DNA from: Pseudorhodobacter antarcticus
Lineage (GTDB): Bacteria; Pseudomonadota; Alphaproteobacteria; Rhodobacterales; Rhodobacteraceae
Assembly: GCA_945860375.1 (NCBI GenBank)
Contig: CAMAQR010000001.1
Location: 186,001 to 250,000 of the forward strand
Direction: 5' to 3'
DNA: 64,000 nt
The position numbers and the translations under genes are program-made. The notes under the pieces were generated by a model. That model was given only the letters and a program-made list of their open reading frames with translations, was not told the DNA's origin and ran no database searches. Shown one piece after another: positions 18,586 to 27,247 of the stretch (positions are counted from its first letter, which is position 1; each line of letters begins with the position of its first letter).

Positions 18586-19512
18586 TTAGCGCAACCGCGT
18601 GGCAAATAGTTGGTCGCTGAAATGAGCCTCGCCACGCGCTTTGGCCAGATCCAACTGACGTTGGCGTTCGCGAAAACGGGCACGGTCGGCTTCGGCGTAT
18701 TCGCCCACACAGTGGTGACATTGTGCGCCGCGTTCATACTCGGGATGCTGCTTATCGGCGGCACTGATCGGGCGGCGGCAGGCGTGGCAGCTGTCATAAT
18801 CGCCCGCAATCAACCCGTGGCCCACCGAGACGCGGCCATCGAAAACATAGCATTCACCGTTCCACATGGACTGTTCGGCGGGCACCTCTTCCAGATATTT
18901 CAGGATGCCCCCCTTCAGGTGAAACACCTCATCCACCCCTTGGCCCAATAGGTAATTCGTTGACTTTTCACACCGAATCCCACCCGTGCAGAACATCGCG
19001 ATGCGCTTGCCGCGATAGGTTTCCTTATGCGCCTCCCACCATGCGGGGAAGTCGCGGAAGGTGCGGATGTCGGGATCAACCGCGCCCGCAAAGGTGCCGA
19101 TGCCGACCTCGTAATCGTTGCGGGTGTCGATCAGGGCGACGTCTGGCGACGCGATCAGATCGTTCCAATCCTGTGCCGACACATAGGACCCAACGCGCGC
19201 CACCGGGTCCACGTTCGGCTGCCCCATGGTGACGATTTCACGCTTCAGCTTGACCTTCATACGACCAAAGGGCTGAGTTTCGGCAGTGCTTTCCTTGTGC
19301 TCCAGCGCCGCGAAACCGGGAATGCCGCGCAGATGCGACAGGATGTTGTCTATCGCATCACGCGGCCCGGCAATGGTGCCGTTGATCCCTTCAGACGCCA
19401 GCAAAAGCGAACCTTTGACACCAGTTGACTGGCAAGCCGCAAGCAACGGCGCGCGCAAAGCGATCGGATCGGCGATCTTGGCGAAATGGTAAAGGGCGGC
19501 GACGGTCAACAT
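18586..19512 (-). CDS. trhO: tRNA uridine(34) hydroxylase, rhodanese family
   Basis: A 308-residue TrhO/YceA-type protein that forms 5-hydroxyuridine at wobble position 34 of tRNA using O2. An N-terminal UPF0176 domain (VKGSLLLASEGINGTIAG, residues 32-49) is followed by a rhodanese domain with the active-site cysteine C175 and a second cysteine C181 (FCTGGIRCEKS). The C-terminal tail has two CxxC pairs (CHAC, CHHC) that may bind zinc. ATG 19512 was chosen because it begins the family N-terminus MLTVAALYHF; the open frame further upstream overlaps the next gene. Confidence 0.92.
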   Translation of the reverse strand: MLTVAALYHFAKIADPIALRAPLLAACQSTGVKGSLLLASEGINGTIAGPRDAIDNILSHLRGIPGFAALEHKESTAETQPFGRMKVKLKREIVTMGQPNVDPVARVGSYVSAQDWNDLIASPDVALIDTRNDYEVGIGTFAGAVDPDIRTFRDFPAWWEAHKETYRGKRIAMFCTGGIRCEKSTNYLLGQGVDEVFHLKGGILKYLEEVPAEQSMWNGECYVFDGRVSVGHGLIAGDYDSCHACRRPISAADKQHPEYERGAQCHHCVGEYAEADRARFRERQRQLDLAKARGEAHFSDQLFATRLR

Positions 19513-19534
19513 TTGGAGGTCCTGAAATAGGGGG

Positions 19535-20524
19535 TCAAAGCACGCGATCCTCGGCTGCATAGTCGAAAACATCATGTCCATAAGCTTGAAATGCCGGGAA
19601 TTCATTCTGCCACGTTGTCGCGTGCTGCACCAGCCACGCGCAATAATCTGGCAGCACCGCCGCAAAGTCGGGGCCACCATTCCAGCCCAATGCGCGGGCC
19701 TTGGCGGTGGACAGGCGCATCGGATTCTCGACGCTCCATGGGGTGAAACCCACATGGGCAAAGGCTTCGGGCAGGTCATCAACCGGGATCAGGGTAAAGC
19801 GGTGGCCCATGGCTTGGCCAATGGCGTGGGCGATCTGAGTGACGGTCAGCGCCTGCAGATCAGCGGCATTGAAGATGCCATAATGCTGATGTTGCAGGCA
19901 AAAGCTGACCAAAGAGGCAATGCCAAGGGCCGAGGAGGTGTGAAAGATGTTCTGCCCCGCGTCGACCAAAGGCACCCGCGCCCGACCGTCCAGCGCGCGT
20001 TTGACAAACCACCATTCGCGGGGATGCCGCGCGCCGATGCCATAAATCGCACAGGGCCGCAGGATGGTTACGGGGGCGCCGACAAGCGCCATTTCCATCG
20101 CGACTTTGCCTGAGGAATAGCCATCACCGGGGGCAACGGTGGGCTGCGATTCCTTGATTTCACGCGGGAACTCTGGGAACCCGTCAGCCGCGTTCTCCAG
20201 ACTGCGGCCCTGTTCATCGGCGTAAACCGCAGCGGTCGAGATCACGCAATACTGCCCAACATCGCTGCGGGCGGTCAGAAGGTCGGCGGCATCGGCAGCG
20301 GTCAAAGCCATCGGATCGAACACCGCGTCATAGCCGCCGCCGCTGCGGATGGTGACGGCGCGGCTGTCGCCATGGGGCACGTGGCGCGCAAGGTCCGCCA
20401 ATTCCGGCGGCAAATTGCGCCCGCCGCGGGTGACGGCATCCACCTGCCAGCCCTGCGCCGCAAGCATCGGCACCAAGGCCCGTGCCATCTGACCCGTGGC
20501 CCCAAACACCAGTGCCTTGCGCAT
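19535..20524 (-). CDS. NAD(P)-dependent epimerase/dehydratase family protein
   Basis: A 329-residue extended short-chain dehydrogenase-like protein. The Rossmann motif GATGQMARAL is at residues 8-17 and the catalytic YxxxK is present as YSSGK near 148. ILRPCAIYGIGARHP near 162 is a typical nucleotide-sugar epimerase segment. The substrate is unknown. It lies 22 bases upstream of trhO on the same strand and so may be co-transcribed with it. It is divergent from pncA. Confidence 0.78.
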   Translation of the reverse strand: MRKALVFGATGQMARALVPMLAAQGWQVDAVTRGGRNLPPELADLARHVPHGDSRAVTIRSGGGYDAVFDPMALTAADAADLLTARSDVGQYCVISTAAVYADEQGRSLENAADGFPEFPREIKESQPTVAPGDGYSSGKVAMEMALVGAPVTILRPCAIYGIGARHPREWWFVKRALDGRARVPLVDAGQNIFHTSSALGIASLVSFCLQHQHYGIFNAADLQALTVTQIAHAIGQAMGHRFTLIPVDDLPEAFAHVGFTPWSVENPMRLSTAKARALGWNGGPDFAAVLPDYCAWLVQHATTWQNEFPAFQAYGHDVFDYAAEDRVL

Positions 20525-20597
20525 GTTTCCGCTTTCAATTGACCAAATCCGGCCCCATTCTTAAAGAATTGTCGTGGAAATGACACGGAGAAAGCTG

Positions 20598-21200
20598 ATG
20601 CAAGCCGAAGCCTTGATCGTGATAGACGTGCAGAATGATTTCTGTCCCGGCGGGGCCTTGGCGGTGGCGGGCGGCGACGTGATCGTCGAACAGATCAACG
20701 CGATGATGCCCCATTTTACGGTTGTGGTGCTGACGCAGGACTGGCACCCGGCCGACCACAAATCGTTTGTCGACACTCATCCGGGGGCAGAGCCGTTTTC
20801 GACTGTCGAGATGGCCTATGGCACGCAAGTGTTGTGGCCGCGGCATTGCGTGCAGGGCACCGCTGGGGCGGCGTTTCATGCTGATTTGCACGCTGATGCG
20901 GCACAACTGGTGATCCGCAAAGGCTTCCGTGCCGGGATCGACAGCTATTCGGCGTTCTTTGAAAATGACCGGACCACGCCGACGGGTCTGGATGGCTACC
21001 TGCGCGCGCGCGGGGTGACGGCAGTCACTCTGGTCGGATTGGCAACAGATTTTTGCGTCGCCTATTCGGCATTGGACGCAGCGAGGTTGGGCTTCGGCGT
21101 GACGGTGCCGCTGGCTGCGTGTCGGGCGATTGATCTGGGTGGTTCGCTGGCGGTGATGCAGTCGCAGATGCAAGCGGCGGGTGTGGTTTTGATCGATTGA
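20598..21200 (+). CDS. pncA: Nicotinamidase
   Basis: A 200-residue cysteine hydrolase that deamidates nicotinamide to nicotinate in NAD salvage. The catalytic triad is D10 (VIDVQNDFCPGGAL), K108 (RKGF) and C153 (GLATDFCVAYSALDA). Metal ligands D48, H50 and H54 lie in QDWHPADH. ATG 20598 has CGGAG eight bases upstream and begins the family N-terminus; GTG 20574 and ATG 20580 upstream are less likely. pncB follows 75 bp downstream on the same strand, giving consecutive enzymes of one pathway. Confidence 0.95.
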   Translation: MQAEALIVIDVQNDFCPGGALAVAGGDVIVEQINAMMPHFTVVVLTQDWHPADHKSFVDTHPGAEPFSTVEMAYGTQVLWPRHCVQGTAGAAFHADLHADAAQLVIRKGFRAGIDSYSAFFENDRTTPTGLDGYLRARGVTAVTLVGLATDFCVAYSALDAARLGFGVTVPLAACRAIDLGGSLAVMQSQMQAAGVVLID

Positions 21201-21275
21201 ACCCGGATTCTTGCTTGTTCTCGCAGTCTTAACTTGGTCTAACGCCTGAAATTCAGTCTTGGAAAGGCATCCATC

Positions 21276-22568
21276 ATGGTTGATCTCGCCACCCGGGTGC
21301 ACAATCACAACTGGAAAATTGACCCGATTGTGCGGTCTTTGATCGACACTGACTTTTACAAGCTGTTGATGTGTCAGTCTATCTTTCGCAACAAGCCGGA
21401 TACCAACGTCACCTTCAGCCTGATCAACCGCACCACGAATATCAGGCTTGCCGATCTGATCGACGAGGGCGAGTTGCGCGAACAGCTGGACCATGTGCGC
21501 AGCCTTTCGCTGACGCGGGGCGAAAGCACCTGGCTGCGTGGCAACATGTTTTACGGCAAACGTCAGATGTTCCGGCCTGATTTCATGGAGTGGTTTGAGG
21601 GCATGCGCCTGCCGCCTTACCATCTGGAAAAAAAGGATGGCCAATATGAATTGACCTTCGAAGGCAGTTGGCCAGAGGTGATGCTGTGGGAAATCCCGGC
21701 GCTGGCGGTGATCATGGAACTGCGCAGCCGGGCGGTTTTGTCGAAATTGGGCAAATTCGAACTGCAAGTCTTGTATGCCCGCGCGATGACGCGGCTGTGG
21801 GAGAAGATCGAACGCTTGCGCGCAATTGACGGGTTGCGGATTGCCGATTTTGGCACGCGGCGGCGCCATTCTTTCCTATGGCAGGATTGGTGCGTGCAGG
21901 CGATGCAAGAAGGCTTGGGCGCGAAATTCACCGGGACCAGCAACTGCCGCGTCGCCATGCGCCGAGACATCGAGGCAATAGGAACGAACGCTCATGAATT
22001 GCCGATGGTTTACTCGGCGCTGGCAAATTCGGATGTCGAACTGGCGCAGGCACCCTATCAGGTGTTGGCCGATTGGCAGGAAGAACACGATGGCAACCTG
22101 CGGATCATGCTGCCCGACACCTATGGCAGCGACGGTTTTTTGAAAAACGCCCCGGATTGGCTGGCGAGTTGGACGGGGATTCGGATTGACTCCGGCGATC
22201 CGGCGACGGGGGCGGAAAACGCCATCCGCTGGTGGCGGGAACGTGGCGAAGACCCTGCGACCAAATTGGTGATCTTCTCGGACGGGTTGGATGTGGACCA
22301 GATCGAACAGCTGCACCACCAGTTTCTGGGCCGCGTGAAGGTGTCGTTCGGCTGGGGCACGATGCTGACCAATGACTTCCGCGATCTGGTGCCCGGCGAT
22401 GGATTGGCGCCGTTCAGTCTGGTCTGCAAAGCGGTTTCGGCCAATGGCCGACCGACGGTGAAACTGTCGGATAATCCGGGCAAAGCCTTGGGACCAAAGG
22501 CCGAAATTGAGAGATACAAACGGGTGTTCGGCGTCGGGGATCAGTTGACGCAGCCAGTTGTGGTCTAG
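21276..22568 (+). CDS. pncB: Nicotinate phosphoribosyltransferase
   Basis: A 430-residue enzyme that joins nicotinate to PRPP to form nicotinate mononucleotide, the step after PncA. Family motifs include [17 protein letters not shown] near residue 21, [10 protein letters not shown] near 195 and [11 protein letters not shown] near 225. The GTNAHE histidine near 244 corresponds to the autophosphorylated histidine of the family. The ATG is preceded by GGAAAGG. The last four bases overlap the convergent phosphotransferase gene. Confidence 0.95.
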   Translation: MVDLATRVHNHNWKIDPIVRSLIDTDFYKLLMCQSIFRNKPDTNVTFSLINRTTNIRLADLIDEGELREQLDHVRSLSLTRGESTWLRGNMFYGKRQMFRPDFMEWFEGMRLPPYHLEKKDGQYELTFEGSWPEVMLWEIPALAVIMELRSRAVLSKLGKFELQVLYARAMTRLWEKIERLRAIDGLRIADFGTRRRHSFLWQDWCVQAMQEGLGAKFTGTSNCRVAMRRDIEAIGTNAHELPMVYSALANSDVELAQAPYQVLADWQEEHDGNLRIMLPDTYGSDGFLKNAPDWLASWTGIRIDSGDPATGAENAIRWWRERGEDPATKLVIFSDGLDVDQIEQLHHQFLGRVKVSFGWGTMLTNDFRDLVPGDGLAPFSLVCKAVSANGRPTVKLSDNPGKALGPKAEIERYKRVFGVGDQLTQPVVV

Positions 22569-23500
22569 GCCATCAACCGCTCTGCCCACATCACCGCGCG
22601 CGCAATGTGGCTGCGATGGACCGGATCTTCGAGCGGCAATCGGGGGGCCGTCCAGCCGACAGAGGCACAGGTGCGGGCCAGCGTGAAAACTTCCACCATA
22701 TCTGCCTTGGCAGGCTTGGTCTGAGTGTAACCTTCGATCAGCGCATCCCGGATTTCAAGATAGTGCGGCTCGTAGAGGTTCTGTGACAGCACCGTTCCCA
22801 AGTCATAAAGACGAAATCCAAAGCCAGAGTCGTCAAAGTCGATCAACGATAGCGAACGGCCGTTCACCAATACATTTTCGCGCAACACATCGGCATGGAT
22901 TGGGCCAAAATCGCCCGATTTGGCATGGTCGGTCAGCCGGTCGCGCAGAAACATGCGGGCACGATGCAGGGTGGCGGTTTGAGCCGGCGAGGCGACAGGA
23001 TGCTCCCAGAACCGGCCCCAGAACGGGTGTTCACCGACCAGCCCTTCAATGTCCCAGCGCGGGCGGGTGAAATCGGCGGGCAGTGTCAGACGGTCGGTTG
23101 CCTCGTGAAAATCGGCCAGCAGGCGACCCAGGGCGTGGTGGCGTTGCAGCACCACAGACAGGGGGTCAGGGAACTGCTGACCGGCTTCGCCAAGCGCTTC
23201 ACCCTCCACCCATGCGATGACTGAGGCGTTGCGTCCGTTCGAAAGTCGCACCAGCAGCGCCCCATCAAGCGCGGCCAAGGCTGCCGGAACCGCTACGCCT
23301 TGAACCGCAAGAGCGGCGCACCACCACAACTCGGAGCGGATTGCGGCATCATCCTGATAGCCCTGCCGGTGCAAACGCAAAGCGGCACGCCCCATTGGCC
23401 CCAATATTTCAAACACCGCATTTTCACGATTGCGGATCAGACGCACAACTTTGCCGCCCCAATGCGCGGCAGCCTCCTGCGCCAAGGCCAGCAAGGTCAT
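22565..23500 (-). CDS. Aminoglycoside-phosphotransferase-fold kinase (RdoA/SrkA-like)
   Basis: A 311-residue protein with a kinase-like APH fold. The catalytic loop is [12 protein letters not shown] near residue 208, with the HxD aspartate and the downstream asparagine, and the metal-binding aspartate is in [17 protein letters not shown] near 225. It resembles the stress-response kinase SrkA/RdoA and homoserine-kinase-like proteins; the true substrate is unknown. It begins four bases inside the arfB stop (ATGA), so is translationally coupled to arfB. Confidence 0.8.
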   Translation of the reverse strand: MTLLALAQEAAAHWGGKVVRLIRNRENAVFEILGPMGRAALRLHRQGYQDDAAIRSELWWCAALAVQGVAVPAALAALDGALLVRLSNGRNASVIAWVEGEALGEAGQQFPDPLSVVLQRHHALGRLLADFHEATDRLTLPADFTRPRWDIEGLVGEHPFWGRFWEHPVASPAQTATLHRARMFLRDRLTDHAKSGDFGPIHADVLRENVLVNGRSLSLIDFDDSGFGFRLYDLGTVLSQNLYEPHYLEIRDALIEGYTQTKPAKADMVEVFTLARTCASVGWTAPRLPLEDPVHRSHIARAVMWAERLMA

Positions 23501-23919
23501 TCCTCTTCCCCCGGTTTGCCGCGCAGTGCCTTGACCTCGCCGCGCTGCACTTTGGCAGCGACGCGGCGCAACTGGCTGCCGTAGGTGGGCTTGGTTGCCA
23601 CCCGGCGTTTCGGCGCGATCAGCGCGGCGCGGATCAATTCCGCCAACCGTTCACGCGCCATTTCCCGGTTGCGGGCCTGACTGCGGGTCTCCTCGGCCTG
23701 AATGATGATCGCGCCCTCCAGCGTCCAGCGCCGCCCGGCCAGTTTCTTCAGCCGCGCCTTGACCGACGCGGCCAGCGCGGGCGAGCGTTCGGCCTCAAAC
23801 CGCAATTCGACCGCCGTCGACACTTTGTTCACGTTCTGACCGCCCGGCCCCGAGGACCGGACGAAGCTTTCGGTCAGCTCCCAGTCGGCGATAAAGATGG
23901 TGTCGGTGATCCTCAACAT
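23497..23919 (-). CDS. arfB: Alternative ribosome-rescue factor ArfB (peptidyl-tRNA hydrolase)
   Basis: A 140-residue release-factor-like hydrolase that frees stalled non-stop ribosomes. The GGQ motif is at residues 26-28 (SSGPGGQNVNKVST). The basic C-terminal tail, which enters the empty mRNA channel, is present (KRRVATKPTYGSQLRRVAAK). Length and layout match ArfB/YaeJ. It is the first gene of a two-gene unit with the kinase. A strong terminator ending the upstream transcript lies 33 bases before its start, so it should have its own promoter in that short gap or depend on read-through. Confidence 0.93.
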   Translation of the reverse strand: MLRITDTIFIADWELTESFVRSSGPGGQNVNKVSTAVELRFEAERSPALAASVKARLKKLAGRRWTLEGAIIIQAEETRSQARNREMARERLAELIRAALIAPKRRVATKPTYGSQLRRVAAKVQRGEVKALRGKPGEEE

Positions 23920-23942
23920 GACCGTAAGCTATCCGGGCGTTG

Positions 23943-23982
23943 CAAAAAGAGAAAGGGTTGCCGGAATGCGGCAACCCTTTCC
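23943..23982 (-). terminator. Strong Rho-independent terminator
   Basis: A 12-bp stem (23952-23963 with 23969-23980, AAAGGGTTGCCG type) with a 5-base loop is followed on the minus strand by TCTCTTTTT. It ends whatever is transcribed leftward from yhhQ or from the small transcript described at 23945-24150, and insulates arfB. Confidence 0.88.
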
Positions 23983-24150
23983 GAGATCTTAGGAGATGGG
24001 CCAGTTAGGTATCAAAAGCCCAATCAGTGGTTGTTTCTCCAAGGGGCTGCCCTTAGAAAACACCCCCCATGACTGTCCCGACACCGCTCTCCAACATCAC
24101 TCTAGACACTGGGTCACCTCCTTTCAAAATGTTGCCGATAGATCAAACTT
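23945..24150 (-). ncRNA. Probable small transcript between yhhQ and arfB
   Basis: The roughly 200 bases after the yhhQ stop are not protein-coding beyond a micro-ORF, but look like a separate transcription unit on the minus strand. A TTGACA box (24173-24168) comes right after the yhhQ stop, then an AT-rich leader, a very strong Shine-Dalgarno with an 18-codon ORF, and a downstream region able to fold (GATTGGGC with GGCCCATC, GGAGA with TCTCC). The unit ends in a strong terminator. The -10 element is poor (AAGTTT at 17-base spacing), so the transcript could instead be a processed yhhQ 3' UTR. Confidence 0.45.
24053..24109 (-). CDS. 18-codon micro-ORF with near-perfect Shine-Dalgarno
   Basis: A GTG-started ORF of 18 codons (VSRVMLESGVGTVMGGVF) ends in TAA. 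Seven bases upstream is AGGAGG inside AAAGGAGGTGACCC, which matches 13 of 14 positions of the complement of the canonical 16S rRNA 3' end. Such a site is far stronger than those of the neighbouring genes. The peptide is not recognised. It could be a leader peptide, a small hydrophobic protein or a ribosome-loading site within a regulatory RNA. Confidence 0.45.
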   Translation of the reverse strand: MSRVMLESGVGTVMGGVF

Positions 24151-24179
24151 GGCACAGATTTTGTGTTTGTCAAAAGAAT

Positions 24180-24800
24180 TTACGCAACCCGTGTGGTGTA
24201 TTTTGCGATTGCCAGCCGGAAGGGCAAAAGTGCCAGCACATCAACCGCGATTTTAACGACGAAATCGGCGGTTCCAAGCGACACCCACAGCGGCACTTCG
24301 GGGCCAAAACCCAGCAGGGCCACGGGGCCTGTGGCCCAGGACACGTCGTTGCCGGGCTCCAACCAGATCAGCCCCGCCGAGAACGCGATGGTGAAGAAAA
24401 TCATCGTGTCGGCCGTGGACCCGAGCAATGTGGACAGGAAAGGTGCGCGCCACCACGCGGCGCGGCGCAGGCGGTCAAAGACCGCAATGTCCAGCAATTG
24501 CCCGACCAGAAAGGCCAAAGCCGAGCCAACGGCGATGCGCAACGTGACCAAGGGGCCAAATTCACCCATGATCTGGGTGCCGATGAACGAGCAGATCAGG
24601 CCGACAATCAGCCCCGCATAGACCACTCGCCGGGCGGCGGCGGCGCCGTGAAAGCGGTTGACCAGATCGGACACAAAGAAGGCCAGCGGGTAGGTGAAGG
24701 CGCCCCAGGTCAGCCATTGGCCAATCGGGTATTGCACAAGAATGTTCGATGCCACCACGATGGCGGCCATGGCAAGGATGCCAGCAGCAAGATGTTTCAT
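24180..24800 (-). CDS. yhhQ: Queuosine-precursor transporter, YhhQ/COG1738 family
   Basis: A 206-residue membrane protein with about six helices that imports 7-cyano- or 7-aminomethyl-7-deazaguanine (preQ0/preQ1) for queuosine tRNA modification. Family features include the N-terminal MAAIVVASNILVQYP, FVSDLVNRFHG near residue 43 and STLLGSTADTMIFF near 121. The leader carries a preQ1-I-like riboswitch overlapping its Shine-Dalgarno, which independently supports the assignment. It is a single gene followed by a noncoding stretch. The symbol follows the E. coli homologue. Confidence 0.92.
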   Translation of the reverse strand: MKHLAAGILAMAAIVVASNILVQYPIGQWLTWGAFTYPLAFFVSDLVNRFHGAAAARRVVYAGLIVGLICSFIGTQIMGEFGPLVTLRIAVGSALAFLVGQLLDIAVFDRLRRAAWWRAPFLSTLLGSTADTMIFFTIAFSAGLIWLEPGNDVSWATGPVALLGFGPEVPLWVSLGTADFVVKIAVDVLALLPFRLAIAKYTTRVA

Positions 24801-24806
24801 GTTGTG

Positions 24807-24838
24807 TTCCGTTTTTTACAAGGTCGCGGAGACTTGTT
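24807..24838 (-). promoter_or_regulatory. preQ1-I-like riboswitch overlapping the yhhQ ribosome-binding site
   Basis: On the minus strand, ACAAG (24837-24833) pairs with CTTGT (24822-24818) as stem P1. The loop contains TCCG (24830-24827). An A6 run (24817-24812) follows P1, and then CGGA (24811-24808) can pair with the loop TCCG to form the H-type pseudoknot typical of preQ1-I aptamers. The last GGAA is also the Shine-Dalgarno, six bases before the yhhQ ATG, so ligand binding would hide it (translational OFF). Gene function and RNA class agree. Confidence 0.72.
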
Positions 24839-24905
24839 CCCGGGATTGGGGACGCAGCGCCTTACCCCCAAAGCCGAGGCGCTGTCAATCTGAGCGCGGT
24901 TTGGA

Positions 24906-25802
24906 TCAGCGCGCGGCCAGCACGTCCATGCACTGGCGCGGCAGATCGGCCATGGTGAATTGGCGCGGACCTTTTTCCGGCGGCTCTTCAGGCTTGGGCT
25001 TTTTCGGCTTTTTGGTCGGTTTGGGCGGGTTCAAATAGTCCGTCACCCAATACATCAGCGTGTCGTCGCAACCGTCGCCGCCCTTGGACAGGTCCGACAC
25101 GGTCGGCTTTTGCGTCTGGCACAGCCGCGCGCCTTTGGGGCATTTCAGGCGAACGTGAAAATGGGTGTCATGCCCGGCCACGGGGCGGATTTTCTGCAGC
25201 CATTTCTTGTCGTCAGCGGTGGCGGTTTTGCACATTTCGATCTTCACAGCGGCGGCCACGAAAATGCGGTCGATGCGCGGATCGGAGGCGGCGGCGCGCA
25301 GCAGCGCGTGGTGGCGCGACGTCCAGTTTCCGGTGACAGATTTCTGATCGGCGGAACGCACCGGAATCGAGCTGATCTTCTCACGCTCAGTGCGCGACAG
25401 GTCCAGACGCTGCGGCGGCAGCATCCAGATATCGGCATCCAGACCGATCTGGTGGCTGGCGTGGCCGCTTGTCATCGGGCCGCCGCGGGGTTGGCTCATA
25501 TCGCCAATGTAAAGCCCGGCCCAACCGATTTGCTGCGCGGTTTGGGACAGGCCGATCAGGTAATCGACCAACACCGGCTGGCCGAAGTTGCGGTTGCGCG
25601 ACAGCCGCATCGCCTGCCAGGACGGCCCGGTTTCCGGCAGCTGCACCATCCCCGCCGCACAACCGCGCGCGTAGGAGCCAACAGGCATCGGGTCTTGCTG
25701 CGACGGTGCGTCCTTGGCCCCGAACAGTTTGTTCGCCAGCTTTTCAGCATGGACGGGCGCGGGGGCCAGCAGGGCCAAACACAACAAAAGTTTTCGGATC
25801 AT
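24906..25802 (-). CDS. mepA: Penicillin-insensitive murein endopeptidase
   Basis: A 298-residue periplasmic LAS metallopeptidase that cuts D-Ala-mDAP crosslinks in peptidoglycan. A signal peptide (MIRKLLLCLALLAPAPVHA) occupies residues 1-19. The zinc-site motif GHASHQIGLDADIW (113-126) and the C-terminal HDTHFHVRLKCP near 205 carry the metal ligands. Several cysteines likely form disulfides. A lysine/proline-rich tail (PPKPTKKPKKPKPEEPP) precedes the final segment and is unusual for the family. ATG 25802 overlaps the upstream permease stop as ATGA. Confidence 0.93.
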   Translation of the reverse strand: MIRKLLLCLALLAPAPVHAEKLANKLFGAKDAPSQQDPMPVGSYARGCAAGMVQLPETGPSWQAMRLSRNRNFGQPVLVDYLIGLSQTAQQIGWAGLYIGDMSQPRGGPMTSGHASHQIGLDADIWMLPPQRLDLSRTEREKISSIPVRSADQKSVTGNWTSRHHALLRAAASDPRIDRIFVAAAVKIEMCKTATADDKKWLQKIRPVAGHDTHFHVRLKCPKGARLCQTQKPTVSDLSKGGDGCDDTLMYWVTDYLNPPKPTKKPKKPKPEEPPEKGPRQFTMADLPRQCMDVLAAR

Positions 25803-27169
25803 GCCTGTTCGCCCCTTGGTTTCACCCATATTAGCAGAACCAGCCCGATCAGGAACAGACCGATCAACGGCGAAATTCCGATGCGCTGTGATCCGCTTGC
25901 GGCGGTGACGACCCCGATCAGAAAGGGGGCCATGAAGGAGGCGACCTTGCCAGACAAAGCGAACAGGCCGAACGCCTCGGTCGCGCGGTCGGGGGTGGTG
26001 TGGCGGACCATCATGGTGCGGGAAGCGGCTTGCAAGGTGCCGCCCGCCGCGCCGATCAAGCCGCCACAGATGTAGAACACGATGTCGGGCATGTTGGAGG
26101 CCGGGTCCATCGGAAAGCCCCAGACGCCCTCGCGGGTCATGCCGACGATGATGAAACAGACAAGGATCAGCACCACAATTGACAGCGCAATCACGGGCTT
26201 GGGGCCGAAACGCTTGTCCGCGCGCCCACCCAACCAGCTTGCCACCATGGCGGTGATCGCACCCAGAATGCCAAAAGTGCCGATCTGGATGATCGACCAG
26301 TTCAGCACGCCCGAGGCGTAAACGCCGCCGAAGCCGTAAAGCGCATTCAGCGCATCGCGGTAGAACAGCGATGACACAAGGTAAGCCGACAGGCTGCGCC
26401 GATAGCGCAGGCTTTTCAGCAAGGCCGCAAGGCTGGCCATCGCCGCGCCAACATGCAGCGGCCGGGCATCGGTTTTCGGCTCTTTCACCCAAAGGAAAAA
26501 CGGGATCATAAAGACGATGTACCAGATCGCCGCAAACGGCCCCACCGCCCGCGTGCCTTCACGCGACTCTGCGTCCAGCCCGAACAATGGGTCAATTCCC
26601 AGCAGCGTCTTGCCCGTGGTGGCGTTCTCGGCAAACAGCAGCAGCATGATGATCAGCGCCAGCAACCCGCCCAGATAGCCAAAGGCAAATCCAGACCCTG
26701 AAATCGCGCCCAGATCATCATGGTCAGACAGCGATGGCATCAATGAGTTGGTGAAAATGGTCGCAAATTCCATCCCGACGAAACCCAGGCCAAAAAAGGC
26801 GACGGCCCAGAACAGCATGTCTTGCTCGCCTCCGGGGGCGACGTACCAAAGGCCTGCCGCGCCGGTGACGTAGAAGGCGGAAAAGATCCAGACCCAGATC
26901 ATCCGCCGCCCGGTACCGTCAGCAATAGCACCCAAAATCGGAGCAAGAATGGCGATGGCAACCGAAGCGATGGCAAGGCCAAAACCCCAATAGGCCTGCG
27001 CTGCGGCCTTGGCGGCCTCTGCCTCCAGCCCCGCGCCCATATAGTAGCCTCGGGCGACTTCGGCGAAGTAGGGGCCAAAGATGAAGGTCAGCAGCAGGGT
27101 GCTGTAGGGTTGGCTCGCCCAATCAAAAAAGTACCAGCCCCAGATGCGCTTGCGTGGCGTGACAGCCAT
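25799..27169 (-). CDS. UMF1-family MFS transporter (Atg22-like)
   Basis: A 456-residue permease of about 12 helices. The N-terminal GWYFFDWASQPYSTLLLTFI and the loop GAIADGTGRRMIW are characteristic of the bacterial UMF1 (Atg22-related) group of MFS proteins. The substrate is unknown; Atg22 itself exports amino acids from the vacuole. AGGGGGATAAA precedes ATG 27169, which was preferred over an open frame starting 23 codons earlier. It is coupled to mepA by a four-base overlap, so the two are co-expressed, possibly linking wall turnover with product transport (inference). Confidence 0.85.
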   Translation of the reverse strand: MAVTPRKRIWGWYFFDWASQPYSTLLLTFIFGPYFAEVARGYYMGAGLEAEAAKAAAQAYWGFGLAIASVAIAILAPILGAIADGTGRRMIWVWIFSAFYVTGAAGLWYVAPGGEQDMLFWAVAFFGLGFVGMEFATIFTNSLMPSLSDHDDLGAISGSGFAFGYLGGLLALIIMLLLFAENATTGKTLLGIDPLFGLDAESREGTRAVGPFAAIWYIVFMIPFFLWVKEPKTDARPLHVGAAMASLAALLKSLRYRRSLSAYLVSSLFYRDALNALYGFGGVYASGVLNWSIIQIGTFGILGAITAMVASWLGGRADKRFGPKPVIALSIVVLILVCFIIVGMTREGVWGFPMDPASNMPDIVFYICGGLIGAAGGTLQAASRTMMVRHTTPDRATEAFGLFALSGKVASFMAPFLIGVVTAASGSQRIGISPLIGLFLIGLVLLIWVKPRGEQA

Positions 27170-27247
27170 TTTATCCCCCTGACCTGACCTGTTCGCGGCC
27201 CTTGCCGGGATGAAGCCCGAAACCGCCGTGGCTGGCAAGGAAAAGCC

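Noticed and set aside
24106..24124. Plus-strand resemblance to the 3' end of 16S rRNA (TCACCTCCTTT)
   Set aside because: Only about 11 bases match and no rRNA sequence flanks it; it is the complement of a strong Shine-Dalgarno on the minus strand.
24906..26492. One 528-codon frame spanning the UMF1 permease and mepA
   Set aside because: It fuses the out-of-frame part of the permease gene with mepA; the signal peptide fixes the mepA start at 25802.
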